Shown here piece by piece: positions 16,249-24,567 of a stretch of 35,301 nt of DNA; the stretch's first letter is position 1, and every line of letters starts with the position of its first letter. The translations under genes and the position numbers were made by a program. This stretch comes from an uncultured Prevotellaceae bacterium (GTDB lineage Bacteria; Bacteroidota; Bacteroidia; Bacteroidales; Bacteroidaceae). A model generated the notes under the pieces. That model was not told the DNA's origin, did no database searches, and saw only the letters and a program-made list of their open reading frames with translations. The stretch spans positions 1-35,301 of the forward strand of contig ONSH01000006.1 of assembly GCA_900320435.1 (NCBI GenBank). Reading direction: 5' to 3'.

Positions 16249-16256
16249 TATATTTG
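16249..16256 (+). promoter_or_regulatory. -7 promoter element TATATTTG for the acyl-CoA ligase
   Basis: TATATTTG lies 24 nt before ATG 16281, after a T-rich stretch. It settles the start: a frame open from 16197 would have to be translated from upstream of the promoter. Confidence 0.7.
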
Positions 16257-16280
16257 CAGCAAAATAAAAGTTTTTTAACC

Positions 16281-18089
16281 ATGTTTTGCGCAAGTCCCCT
16301 GTCCACACTGATTCATGACCAGGCTAAAAAGTATGGCGAACGTACCGCGATGATGTATCGCGATTACGAGAAGAATGTTTGGAAGAATATCTCTTGGAAC
16401 GAATTTTCCAGAAGGGTCCGTCTGGCCAGCAACGCCATGTTGAAGTTGGGGGTGGGTGTGCAGGAAAACATGGCGGTGTTCAGTCAGAACATGCCGGAGT
16501 GTCTCATTACGGACTTCGCGGCGTACGGCATTCGTGCCGTCACCATCCCGTTCTATGCCACTTCCAGCGAGATGCAGGTGAAGTATATGGTTTCCGACGC
16601 CTCCATCCGCTACATCTTCGTGGGTGAGCAGTATCAGTATGACACGGCATTGCGCGTGCAGCAGCTTGATCCCCGGGTAGAGAAGCTGATACTCATGACG
16701 AAGGACATCGAGCGTGACGAGCGCGACAGCACGAGCATCACTTACGATGAGTTCTTGGCTATAGGCGAGGGTTTGCCTTTCAATGACGAGGTGAACAAGC
16801 GCACTTCAGAGCTTAAGGAGGACGATTTGGCCAACATTCTCTACACCAGTGGCACGACCGGGCTCTCCAAGGGCGTGATGTTGACCCATCGGATGTACAA
16901 TGCTGCTTTTAAGGGACACGAAGGAGCTCTTCCGCTCAGCGATAAGGATTTGGTGATGAACTTCCTGCCTTTTACTCATGTGTTTGAGCGCGGCTGGACT
17001 TACCTCTGTTTGGTCAACGGCGCAACGCTGGCCGTGAATCTCAAGCCTACCGACGTGCTCAACAGCATGAAGGAGGTGCACCCCACCTGTATGTGTGCCG
17101 TGCCCCGATTCTGGGAGAAGGTTTACTCCGGTGTGAAAGAGAAAATCCGTAATTCCAGTGCCGTGCAGCGTCTTTTGATTCACGATGCGCTTAAGGTGGG
17201 CAAGGAATATAATGTCACTTATCGGATGAACGGCAAGAAGCCGCCTTTGGCTTTGGAGCTGAAATACAAGTTCTACGAGCGCACCATCATCGCCCTGCTT
17301 CTTCAAAATCTCGGCTTGGAGCGCGCCAATTTCTTCCCCACAGCAGGTGCAGCCATTCCTAAGGAAGTGGAGGAGTTCGTCCATTCTGCCGGCATCATGA
17401 TGATTGCCGGTTACGGCCTGACCGAGAGCACGGCAACGGTTTCGTGCGACCGGTGGAATCAGAAAATATCGTTGGGCAGTGTCGGCCGCGTGCTCAGTGG
17501 CGTGCAGGTGTCCTTCGGCGAGAACAACGAAGTGCTGCTCAAGGGCGACACCATCACCAAGGGCTATTATCGAAAAGCTGAGGTGACGGAGCGCAGCATT
17601 GACAAGGACGGGTGGTTTCACACGGGTGACGCCGGCTATATGAAGGACGGCGAGCTCTATCTGACCGACCGCATTAAGGATCTGTTTAAGACGAGCAACG
17701 GCAAATATATTGCACCGCAACTTCTGGAGAGTAAACTTTCCGTGGATCGCTTTGTGGATCAGATCGTGATTATTGCCGATCGGAAAAAGTTTGTGTCTGC
17801 GCTGGTGATTCCCGAATACGATGTGCTGATGAAGTCTGCCCGGGAGCACGGTCGTAACTTCTCGTCGCGTGCAGAAATGTGTGCCGACCCGGAGATCAAC
17901 AAGTTCATCATGTCCCGTCTGGACACCCTGCAGCAGGAGTTTGCCCATTACGAGCAGGTGAAGCGCATCACCCTTCTGCCCGAGCCCTTCTCTCTGGAAA
18001 AGGGTGAGTTGACCAACACCCTGAAGGTGAAGCGTCCGGTGCTCAACGAGAATTACAAGGAAATCATCGACAAGATGTATGAAGATTAA
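16281..18089 (+). CDS. Long-chain fatty acid-CoA ligase
   Basis: This 602-residue member of the AMP-forming (ANL) superfamily activates fatty acids to acyl-AMP and then acyl-CoA at the membrane. The ATP loop reads ILYTSGTTGLSKGVML (about 185-200). FLPFTHVFERGW is typical of the long-chain (FadD15-like, FAA1-like) branch. YGLTEST is the A5 motif, DGWFHTGDAGYMKDGELYLT the A7 region, and DRIKDLFKTSNGKYIAPQ carries the hinge and A8 motif. The last part (LPEPFSLEKGELTNTLKVKR) carries the A10 lysine segment. The length is normal. ATG 16281 is chosen because the promoter element lies just upstream. prfB follows after 27 nt on the same strand. Confidence 0.93.
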   Translation: MFCASPLSTLIHDQAKKYGERTAMMYRDYEKNVWKNISWNEFSRRVRLASNAMLKLGVGVQENMAVFSQNMPECLITDFAAYGIRAVTIPFYATSSEMQVKYMVSDASIRYIFVGEQYQYDTALRVQQLDPRVEKLILMTKDIERDERDSTSITYDEFLAIGEGLPFNDEVNKRTSELKEDDLANILYTSGTTGLSKGVMLTHRMYNAAFKGHEGALPLSDKDLVMNFLPFTHVFERGWTYLCLVNGATLAVNLKPTDVLNSMKEVHPTCMCAVPRFWEKVYSGVKEKIRNSSAVQRLLIHDALKVGKEYNVTYRMNGKKPPLALELKYKFYERTIIALLLQNLGLERANFFPTAGAAIPKEVEEFVHSAGIMMIAGYGLTESTATVSCDRWNQKISLGSVGRVLSGVQVSFGENNEVLLKGDTITKGYYRKAEVTERSIDKDGWFHTGDAGYMKDGELYLTDRIKDLFKTSNGKYIAPQLLESKLSVDRFVDQIVIIADRKKFVSALVIPEYDVLMKSAREHGRNFSSRAEMCADPEINKFIMSRLDTLQQEFAHYEQVKRITLLPEPFSLEKGELTNTLKVKRPVLNENYKEIIDKMYED

Positions 18090-18116
18090 TCGATAACAAG
18101 GTAAGTTTAAGGTATA

Positions 18117-19226
18117 GTGATTACACAGGAACAACAGAAAGAGGTGCGTGACAGAGTGGAAGCTCTGAACCGCTATCTCAATATTCCCGAGAAACGCATT
18201 CAGCTCGAGGAAGAGCAGTTACGCACCCAGGCGCCCGGCTTTTGGGACGACCAGAAGAAGGCTGAAGCCCAGATGAAGCTGGTCAAAGGCATCGAGAAGT
18301 GGATTAAGGACTTTGAAGCCGTGTCAGCGCAGGCCGACGAGTTGGAACTCGCCGTGGATTTCTTCAAAGAAGGGTTGGTTACGGAGGCCGAGGTGGACGA
18401 AAACTATCAGAAGGCCATCTCTTCCATTGAGGCCCTGGAGCTGCGCAACATGCTTCGCCGCGAGGAAGACCAGATGGACGCCGTGCTCAAAATCAACTCC
18501 GGTGCCGGCGGCACGGAGGCTCAGGACTGGGCGCAGCAACTCATGCGTATGTATATGCGTTGGGCAGAAGAAAACAAATACAAATGCCGTGTAGCCAACC
18601 TTCTGGAGGCCGACGATGCCGGCATCAAGTCGTGCACGCTTGAGATCGAAGGTGCTCAGGCTTACGGCTTTCTCAAGAGTGAGACCGGAGTGCACCGTTT
18701 GGTGCGTGTGTCGCCCTACAATGCACAGGGCAAGCGTATGACGTCTTTCGCTTCCGTCTTTGTTACGCCGCTTGTGGACGATAGCATCGAAGTGAATATC
18801 GAGCAGGCCCGCATCTCCTGGGATACGTTCCGCAGTAGCGGCGCCGGTGGTCAGAACGTCAATAAGGTGGAGAGCGGCGTGCGTTTGCGCTATCAGTATA
18901 AAGACCCTTATACCGGTGAGGAGGAAGAAATCCTCATCGAAAACACCGAGACGCGCGATCAACCCAAGAACAAGGAGAACGCTCTGCGTCTGCTGCGCTC
19001 CATGCTCTACGACAAGGAACTCAAACATCGTATGGCTGAGCAGGCCAAGGTGGAAGCCGGCAAAATGAAGATCGAGTGGGGCTCGCAAATTCGCAGCTAT
19101 GTCTTTGACGACCGTCGCGTGAAGGATCACCGTACCGGATATCAAACCTCCGATGTCGGCGGTGTGATGGACGGTAAAATCGACGCTTTCATCAAAGCCT
19201 ACCTCATGCAGTTTGGCGGAGAGTAG
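18117..19226 (+). CDS. prfB: Peptide chain release factor 2
   Basis: This 369-residue factor ends translation at UGA and UAA codons. The GGQ loop that triggers peptide release is intact (SSGAGGQNVNKVES, GGQ at 244-246). The stop-codon reading loop is SPY (199-201) in place of the E. coli SPF. The start is GTG 18117: no ATG is in frame upstream and stops precede it. Most bacterial prfB genes contain an in-frame UGA with a +1 slip site (CTTTGA) near codon 25; here the matching place reads TATCTCAAT (18174-18182) and the frame is continuous. Autoregulation by frameshifting is therefore absent. An extra acidic loop (DPYTGEEEEIL) near 260-275 separates it from the E. coli form. The CYTH gene follows after 13 nt. 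Confidence 0.95.
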   Translation: MITQEQQKEVRDRVEALNRYLNIPEKRIQLEEEQLRTQAPGFWDDQKKAEAQMKLVKGIEKWIKDFEAVSAQADELELAVDFFKEGLVTEAEVDENYQKAISSIEALELRNMLRREEDQMDAVLKINSGAGGTEAQDWAQQLMRMYMRWAEENKYKCRVANLLEADDAGIKSCTLEIEGAQAYGFLKSETGVHRLVRVSPYNAQGKRMTSFASVFVTPLVDDSIEVNIEQARISWDTFRSSGAGGQNVNKVESGVRLRYQYKDPYTGEEEEILIENTETRDQPKNKENALRLLRSMLYDKELKHRMAEQAKVEAGKMKIEWGSQIRSYVFDDRRVKDHRTGYQTSDVGGVMDGKIDAFIKAYLMQFGGE

Positions 19227-19239
19227 AAAAACCGGTGAA

Positions 19240-19746
19240 ATGGCTTATTTGGAGATAGAACGCAAGTTTTTGGTGAAGGGCGAGTACAAAAGTCTCGCCT
19301 ATGATGTGACCCGGATACGTCAGGGCTACATCGCATCGGGCAACGGGCGTACGGTGCGGGTTCGCATTCGCGGCGACAAAGGCTATCTCACCATTAAGGG
19401 CCCGAGCGACCGCAGGGGGTTGGGGCGCTTCGAGTGGGAAAAGGAGATTTCTGTGGCCGAAGCCGAGGCGCTGCTCACCGTTGCCGAGCCGGGCGTCATT
19501 TCCAAGTCGCGCTATTTGGTGCGTGCGGAGGACGGCCATGTGTGGGAGGTGGACGAGTTCTACGACGATAACGAAGGGCTTACTATGGCTGAAATAGAGC
19601 TGCACAGTGAGGACGAGACGTTCGTGATCCCTCCGTTTATCGGACGTGAGGTGACGGGCGACCGCCGTTTCTACAACAGCCACATGAGAGCACATCCGTT
19701 TAAGCAATGGAAGGACGACATCATTTCAGCAGCCGGGCAGGCGTGA
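19240..19746 (+). CDS. CYTH-domain triphosphate tunnel protein
   Basis: This 168-residue protein begins MAYLEIERKFLV, which carries the ExExK signature (Glu5, Glu7, Lys9) of the CYTH/triphosphate tunnel metalloenzyme fold. Strands with inward-facing charged residues follow: RIRQGYIAS, VRVRIRGDKGYLTIKG, RFEWEKEIS, KSRYLV, WEVDEFYDDNEGLTMAEIEL. Family members hydrolyse inorganic triphosphate or organic triphosphates, and some are adenylyl cyclases; the short bacterial type is usually a triphosphatase. A TTG at 19213 inside prfB is in frame but is rejected because the family motif starts at ATG 19240. Its last 40 nt overlap the next gene. The substrate is inferred from the family only. Confidence 0.88.
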   Translation: MAYLEIERKFLVKGEYKSLAYDVTRIRQGYIASGNGRTVRVRIRGDKGYLTIKGPSDRRGLGRFEWEKEISVAEAEALLTVAEPGVISKSRYLVRAEDGHVWEVDEFYDDNEGLTMAEIELHSEDETFVIPPFIGREVTGDRRFYNSHMRAHPFKQWKDDIISAAGQA

Positions 19747-21074
19747 TTTTGGCCTCTGTCGGCAGTGCCGTCGGTTTGGGCAACGTGTGGCGTTTCCCAA
19801 TGGAGGCCGGGCGTCACGGTGGTGCCGCGTTTATTCTGGTGTATCTCGTTTTTGTACTTATCCTGGCTTTGCCGGTGATGTGTTCGGAGTTTGTCATCGG
19901 TCGCGCCGGAAAAGCTAATGCTGCAGACAGCTTCAAACACCTAATGCCCGGAACGCGTTGGCCACTGGTGGGTTATATGGGTGTGTTGGCAGGTTTTCTG
20001 ATATTCAGTTTCTATGTGGTGGTGGCGGCCTGGACACTGTTCTACACGGAGGAGTGCTTGCGGGGCGCATTGTTGGCCGATCGGGATTTCGGCCTCTTTT
20101 TCTCCGACTTTTCATCTTCTGCTTGGCATCCGATTCTGTTTGTCGCGATTTTTATGGCAGCCAACACGGCAGTCGTGGCCGGCGGTGTGCAAAAGGGCAT
20201 TGAGCGTGTGTCCAGGTGGATGATGCCTTTGCTCTTCCTTATTATTGTACTGTTGGTCGGGTTCTCGATGACGCTGCCGGGTGCTTCCGCCGGGCTCCGT
20301 TTTCTGCTGAATCCCGACTTCTCCCGTTTGACGGTCGATGTGGTGCTTTCGGCCATGGGACAGGCGTTTTTTTCGCTTTCCGTTGGTATCGGTTGTTTGG
20401 CAACGTATGCCTCGTATTTCAAGCAGGATGTGGCTTTGATGCGCTCTTCGCTCATTATCTGCCTGTTGGACACGATGGTGGCGGTGGCCAGCGGTCTGGT
20501 CATCTTCCCTGTGGTGTTCAGCATCGGTGCACAGGTGGATGCCGGCCCCGGCCTGGTATTCATCACCTTACCTCACGTCTTTAATGCCGTTTTGGGTGCC
20601 ACGCCTGTGGCCAACTACCTGTTTTCGTCTCTCTTCTACATATTGCTCCTGGTGGCGGCGCTGACCAGTGCCATTTCGATGCACGAAATGGTGACGGCGC
20701 TGTTGCATGAGAAGAGCCGCCTCACACGTCCGCAGGCAGCCGTTGTCGTGGCGCTTTGTGCTATGGTGTGTGCTACGGCCTGCTCACTTTCTTTCGGCCC
20801 GTGGCGCAATGTCACGCTGCTCGGCATGGGCTTTTTTGACTTGTTCGACTTTGTGACGGCCAAGTTCATGATGCCCATCGGTGGCCTGTGTTTCAGCGTA
20901 TTTGCCGCTTGGGTGATGAAGCGTCAGTTTGTAGAGAGGGAGTTGATCGGCGAACGTCCTTCTCGATCTGCCGTTTGGGCAATGAAGGTCATCTGTCTGC
21001 TGATGCGGTATATCGCTCCAATCTGTCTCGTAGGAGTCTTCTTCTACGAGTTGTGGAGTTGGTCGTCGAAATAG
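19707..21074 (+). CDS. Sodium-dependent transporter (NSS/SNF family)
   Basis: This 455-residue inner-membrane protein has about 11-12 hydrophobic segments. The first is the family hallmark GVILASVGSAVGLGNVWRFP, which lines the sodium and substrate sites in LeuT-type transporters. GGAAFILVYLVFVLILALPV and FSLSVGIGCLATYASYF also fit the family. Members couple Na+ entry to uptake of amino acids or related compounds; the substrate cannot be deduced. The ATG at 19707 lies inside the CYTH gene (40-nt overlap). A start further downstream would cut into the hallmark helix, so the overlap is probably real. It converges on ispH with only 6 nt between stops, and no clear terminator is visible there. Confidence 0.9.
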   Translation: MEGRHHFSSRAGVILASVGSAVGLGNVWRFPMEAGRHGGAAFILVYLVFVLILALPVMCSEFVIGRAGKANAADSFKHLMPGTRWPLVGYMGVLAGFLIFSFYVVVAAWTLFYTEECLRGALLADRDFGLFFSDFSSSAWHPILFVAIFMAANTAVVAGGVQKGIERVSRWMMPLLFLIIVLLVGFSMTLPGASAGLRFLLNPDFSRLTVDVVLSAMGQAFFSLSVGIGCLATYASYFKQDVALMRSSLIICLLDTMVAVASGLVIFPVVFSIGAQVDAGPGLVFITLPHVFNAVLGATPVANYLFSSLFYILLLVAALTSAISMHEMVTALLHEKSRLTRPQAAVVVALCAMVCATACSLSFGPWRNVTLLGMGFFDLFDFVTAKFMMPIGGLCFSVFAAWVMKRQFVERELIGERPSRSAVWAMKVICLLMRYIAPICLVGVFFYELWSWSSK

Positions 21075-21080
21075 AGCGGT

Positions 21081-21944
21081 TTAGAGTTTGGCCTTCTTGA
21101 TGCGTTCGGCACACTGCTCCATCAGCCATTTCGGTGTGGAGGTGGCGCCGCAGATGCCAACACTTTTTTTACCCTCAAACCAGCGGAGATTGATTTCCTC
21201 GGGGCTGTCCACCATGTAGCTGGCGGGATTGATGCGCTGACATTCGGAAAACAGCACACGTCCGTTGCTGGACTTACGTCCGGAAACAAACAAGATGACA
21301 TCGTGGCGTGCGGCAAACTGCTGGATGTGCGGCATGCGGTTGGCTACCTGGCGGCAGACAGTGTCGGCAAAGGTGAATGTGGCCTTTGGGGCGATGTGCT
21401 CCTTGATATAATCGACGATTTGCAGGAACTGTGCCAGCGGTTTGGTGGTCTGGCTGTAGAGTGAGATGTCGCGTGAGAAATCCAGACGGGAGGCGTCTTC
21501 GATGTTTTCGATGACGATGGCGTTGCCCGCAGTTTGTCCTACAAGCCCCAGGACCTCGGCGTGTCCCGGCTTGCCGAAGATGACAATCTGTTTGCTACCT
21601 TTTTCATCGGATTCGTATTCGGCCCGGATGCGTTGCTGCAGGTGGAGCACCACGGGGCAGGTGGCGTCGACGAGGCGGATGTTGTTTTTTTGGGCCTGAA
21701 GATAGGTGGAAGGCGGCTCGCCGTGGGCTCTCAGGAGCACTTGGGCGTCGTGGAGCCGGTCGAATTCATCGTGACCTATGGTGTGCAACCCCATTTGCTC
21801 CAAACGGCGGCATTCCTTGCCGTTATGGACGATGTCGCCCAGGCAATAGAGGGGTTCGCCCCGATGCAGTTCTTCCTCGGCCTTGTTGATGGCCCGGGTC
21901 ACACCGTGGCAGAAGCCGCTGCCTTCGTCGATTTCGATAGTCAT
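21081..21944 (-). CDS. ispH: 4-hydroxy-3-methylbut-2-enyl diphosphate reductase
   Basis: This 287-residue iron-sulfur enzyme performs the last step of the MEP isoprenoid pathway, reducing HMBPP to IPP and DMAPP. The three cluster cysteines fall at 12 (GSGFCHGVTRA), 96 (DATCPVV) and 197 (DTVCRQVANR), the same numbering as E. coli IspH. His40 (DIVHNG), His73 (RAHGEPP) and the SGRKSSNG loop are also in place. It follows cmk after 23 nt, in the porQ-cmk-ispH order known from Bacteroidetes such as Porphyromonas. Its product feeds the polyprenyl synthetase encoded at 24568. Confidence 0.95.
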   Translation of the reverse strand: MTIEIDEGSGFCHGVTRAINKAEEELHRGEPLYCLGDIVHNGKECRRLEQMGLHTIGHDEFDRLHDAQVLLRAHGEPPSTYLQAQKNNIRLVDATCPVVLHLQQRIRAEYESDEKGSKQIVIFGKPGHAEVLGLVGQTAGNAIVIENIEDASRLDFSRDISLYSQTTKPLAQFLQIVDYIKEHIAPKATFTFADTVCRQVANRMPHIQQFAARHDVILFVSGRKSSNGRVLFSECQRINPASYMVDSPEEINLRWFEGKKSVGICGATSTPKWLMEQCAERIKKAKL

Positions 21945-21967
21945 AGGGTTGGGGTGGAACGATGGGT

Positions 21968-22660
21968 TCAGTCGCGGGAGGCTACGGCAAAGGCGCCTCT
22001 GAGCCAGGCCATCTGCTCTTCGCGGGTCATGTGACTGTTGTCCAGCACGACAGCGTCGTCGGCTTTGCGCAGGGGGCTGATAGCGCGTGTGGAGTCGATG
22101 CGGTCACGCTCGCGCACATTTTTCAATACTTCGTCGTAGTCCACCTGAAGGCCTTTGCCTGTCAGCTCGTCGTAGCGGCGCTGTGCACGCACTTCGGGGG
22201 CGGCCGTGACGAAGACCTTGAGCTCGGCGTTGGGGAACACCACCGTGCCGATGTCGCGACCGTCGAGGATGACGCCTTTGGCTTCGCCCATCAGTCGCTG
22301 CAGGTCCACCATGGCAGAACGTACGAAGCCGAGTGTGGCAATAGGGCTGACGTGGGCCGACACTTCCATCGTGCGGATTTCGTCTTCCACGGATTCTCCG
22401 TTGAGATAGGTTTCGAGACGTCCCTTCTCCGTGTTGTAGACAAACATGATGATGATGTTGCTGATGTCGGCTTCGAGAGCGGCCTCGTCGATGCTGCCGT
22501 CGGCTTTAATGTATCCCTGGCGCATGGCGTAGAGGGTCACGGCGCGATACATGGCGCCGGTGTCAATATACACGTAGTTGATCTCCTTGGCCAGTTGTTT
22601 GGCCATGGTGCTTTTGCCGCATGAAGCATGTCCGTCAAGGGCGATGGTGATTCTTTTCAT
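21968..22660 (-). CDS. cmk: Cytidylate kinase
   Basis: This 230-residue kinase phosphorylates CMP and dCMP with ATP. The start is ATG at 22660 ([10 protein letters not shown]). The frame stays open further upstream, but that part is an arginine-rich shadow inside porQ. The P-loop reads GHASCGKST (10-18); [11 protein letters not shown] and [20 protein letters not shown] are the CMP-binding and core motifs, and [20 protein letters not shown] is the lid and C-terminal block. The length is normal. It lies 17 nt after porQ and 23 nt before ispH in one minus-strand operon. Confidence 0.95.
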   Translation of the reverse strand: MKRITIALDGHASCGKSTMAKQLAKEINYVYIDTGAMYRAVTLYAMRQGYIKADGSIDEAALEADISNIIIMFVYNTEKGRLETYLNGESVEDEIRTMEVSAHVSPIATLGFVRSAMVDLQRLMGEAKGVILDGRDIGTVVFPNAELKVFVTAAPEVRAQRRYDELTGKGLQVDYDEVLKNVRERDRIDSTRAISPLRKADDAVVLDNSHMTREEQMAWLRGAFAVASRD

Positions 22661-22677
22661 ATTGTAACAGGTATTAT

Positions 22678-23673
22678 TCAGGGCTTGTTGAAATTGTAGG
22701 CCAGCGACACGCAGATGGAGTTGGTGCTGACGTGCTGTTTGGCCCATGTCACACCCACTTTGAAACGCTTGATGTCCAGGCCGGCGCCGAGCGACAGGCC
22801 TGCGGCGTGAGATGATCCGCCGGCCTTCATCTCGTAGCCCCTGCGGAAATTGTAGCCCAGGGCGAGCCAGATGTAGCGCGTGGGAAAGACGTCGAGACCC
22901 AGGGCGAAGTGGTTGATGAAGATGGTGAAACCTCCGACGTCTTCGCCGCCTGAGTTGAAATAGTAACCGCGGGCCCAATGGTTGATGTCGTACATGGTCA
23001 CCGTGATGCGGGCGGGCAGATGACCCAAGCCCTTGGAGAATCCAAGTTTGAGGCTGATGGGCAGGCGCTCGTGATCGTTGCCGAAAGCTTTCACCTGTGC
23101 ACCGAGATTGGTGACGGCAGCAGAGACGGAGAAGTCGTGATCCTCGTCGTAGTAGTTGGCGGCAAGGTCCACACAGAGGGCCACGGAGGTGAAGCTGCCG
23201 TATTTGGAGTAGAGGAATTTACCCATGACGCCGCCCACCCAGCGCTCTGCCAGGGCGTAGCTGTAGCCGCCGGTCAAGTTGAGGTCGAGCGCCGACATGG
23301 TGCCCAGCACCTGCCCCCACTGGTCGGTCTCCTTCATGCTGCCGTAGGTGACGAACTGCGCTCCTGCGCCCCAACTGCCGCGCGTACGATGTGCCTGAAC
23401 ATAAGCAGCGCTGCCCGTGTGGGTACCTCGCATATAATTCATGTAGTTAAGGTTGACCGTGTGCGAAGTGGTGTTGGAGAGGGCGGTGGGGTTGGTGAAG
23501 ATCATGGAGGCGTCGTCTTCGACGGTGGAGATGTTCTGTCCGCCGAGCGCCGTGGTGTGTGCCGATGAGGACAGACTGAGGAAATTAAACACGCTGCTGC
23601 TCTCCTGTGCACGGGCAGTGAAAAAGGGGAGGGCAAGCGTGAGGAACGTCAAAAGCTGGTGTCTGTGGCTCAT
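22678..23673 (-). CDS. porQ: Type IX secretion system protein PorQ
   Basis: This 331-residue outer-membrane barrel protein has a signal peptide ([14 protein letters not shown], cut before ESSSVF). The mature start [20 protein letters not shown] and FTNPTALSN are typical of the PorQ/PorV (FadL-like) group. Repeated amphipathic strands follow, ending in [10 protein letters not shown]. PorQ takes part in the type IX secretion system, which carries proteins with a C-terminal domain across the outer membrane. Being first in an operon with cmk and ispH is the characteristic PorQ context. A promoter element lies 20 nt upstream, divergent from tonB. Its presence suggests the organism has, or once had, a type IX system; no other por gene is in the window. 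Confidence 0.88.
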   Translation of the reverse strand: MSHRHQLLTFLTLALPFFTARAQESSSVFNFLSLSSSAHTTALGGQNISTVEDDASMIFTNPTALSNTTSHTVNLNYMNYMRGTHTGSAAYVQAHRTRGSWGAGAQFVTYGSMKETDQWGQVLGTMSALDLNLTGGYSYALAERWVGGVMGKFLYSKYGSFTSVALCVDLAANYYDEDHDFSVSAAVTNLGAQVKAFGNDHERLPISLKLGFSKGLGHLPARITVTMYDINHWARGYYFNSGGEDVGGFTIFINHFALGLDVFPTRYIWLALGYNFRRGYEMKAGGSSHAAGLSLGAGLDIKRFKVGVTWAKQHVSTNSICVSLAYNFNKP

Positions 23674-23692
23674 CGGAGTGATATTTCGGCTT

Positions 23693-23700
23693 CAAAGGTA
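23693..23700 (-). promoter_or_regulatory. -7 promoter element TACCTTTG for porQ-cmk-ispH
   Basis: The minus strand reads TACCTTTG, 19 nt before the porQ start. It is back to back with the tonB promoter at 23797, leaving about 95 nt between the two elements for shared control. Confidence 0.72.
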
Positions 23701-23796
23701 CTCTATTTTATTCCAATAACCCCTCTTTGGGACGAAAAATTGCTTTAAGATGAAAAAAAATATCACTAACGAGGTCAATGAATCAGAAAAAAGTTC

Positions 23797-23804
23797 TATA
23801 TTTG
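23797..23804 (+). promoter_or_regulatory. -7 promoter element TATATTTG for tonB
   Basis: TATATTTG stands 36 nt before ATG 23841. It rules out the in-frame ATG at 23778, which lies upstream of the promoter. An A-rich leader follows. Confidence 0.72.
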
Positions 23805-23840
23805 CCCTCGTGGTTTGAAAAAAAACGAAAAAAAAATATC

Positions 23841-24560
23841 ATGGAAGCAGTTCAGATTAATGAAAACCTTAACTTGAGGGGTCAAAAATCCACCGGTATT
23901 CTTATCGGTTATGTATTGACCCTGGCTCTTATGTTCTGCGCCTTTGAGTACACGCAGCGCGATCCGGAGAAAGTGATTGAGGAAGAAAAGATTTACGAGA
24001 TGGCCTTCGAAGAGGACATGATTCCTATCACCCAGCAGCAGGAAGTTATGGCTCCTCCTCCAGCAGCAGCGCCCAAGGTGGCAGAAATCATCAACATCGT
24101 GGACAACGAAACGGAGTTGCCCGACGAGGAAGTGGAGACCAGTGAGGAAGTGAACCAGGCCATTACCACCGTAGTGGGCACCGGCAGTCCTTCCGCAGTA
24201 GCTTCCGGCCCCGTCGGCCCCATCGTGGAGGCTGTGGACGACGACCGCATCTTTGATGTTGTTGAGGAGAATGCCCAGTTCCCCGGCGGTGACGAAGCTT
24301 GCATGAAGTGGTTGCGCGACCATATTAAATACCCCAGCATCTGTCAGGAGCAGGGCGTTCAGGGTCGTGTCATCGTCAGCTTCGTGGTGAACAGAGACGG
24401 ATCTATCGTGGATGCCAAGGTGATGCGTTCGCCCGACCAGCATCTCTCCGACGAGGCATTGCGCGTGGTGAACGCCATGCCGAAGTGGAAGCCCGCCCGT
24501 CAGGGTAACAAGACGGTGCGTTCGCGTTTCAACCTGCCCGTAATGTTCCGACTCGGTTAA
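23841..24560 (+). CDS. tonB: Energy transducer TonB
   Basis: The product has 239 residues. After a short cytoplasmic start comes one membrane helix (GILIGYVLTLALMFCAFEY). A periplasmic spacer follows, rich in Glu, Val and Pro (MAPPPAAAPKVAEI), less proline-rich than the E. coli spacer. The C-terminal TonB domain is at about 150-239: FPGGDEACMKWLRDHIKYPS, GRVIVSFVVNRDGSI and NAMPKWKPARQGNKTVRSRF. TonB passes proton-motive energy from ExbB/ExbD to outer-membrane receptors. The exbB-exbD genes lie 2 kb downstream. ATG 23841 is chosen from the promoter position. The polyprenyl synthetase gene follows after 7 nt, with a strong hairpin inside its first codons. Confidence 0.92.
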   Translation: MEAVQINENLNLRGQKSTGILIGYVLTLALMFCAFEYTQRDPEKVIEEEKIYEMAFEEDMIPITQQQEVMAPPPAAAPKVAEIINIVDNETELPDEEVETSEEVNQAITTVVGTGSPSAVASGPVGPIVEAVDDDRIFDVVEENAQFPGGDEACMKWLRDHIKYPSICQEQGVQGRVIVSFVVNRDGSIVDAKVMRSPDQHLSDEALRVVNAMPKWKPARQGNKTVRSRFNLPVMFRLG

Positions 24561-24567
24561 GCAGAGC

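Noticed and set aside
16806..18134. Long minus-strand open frame (442 codons)
   Set aside because: It is opposite the acyl-CoA ligase, whose motifs are all intact; the His/Leu/Gln-rich translation is typical of an antisense shadow.
22661..22978. N-terminal extension of the cmk frame into porQ
   Set aside because: The extension is arginine-rich, overlaps porQ, and the P-loop protein starts cleanly at 22660.
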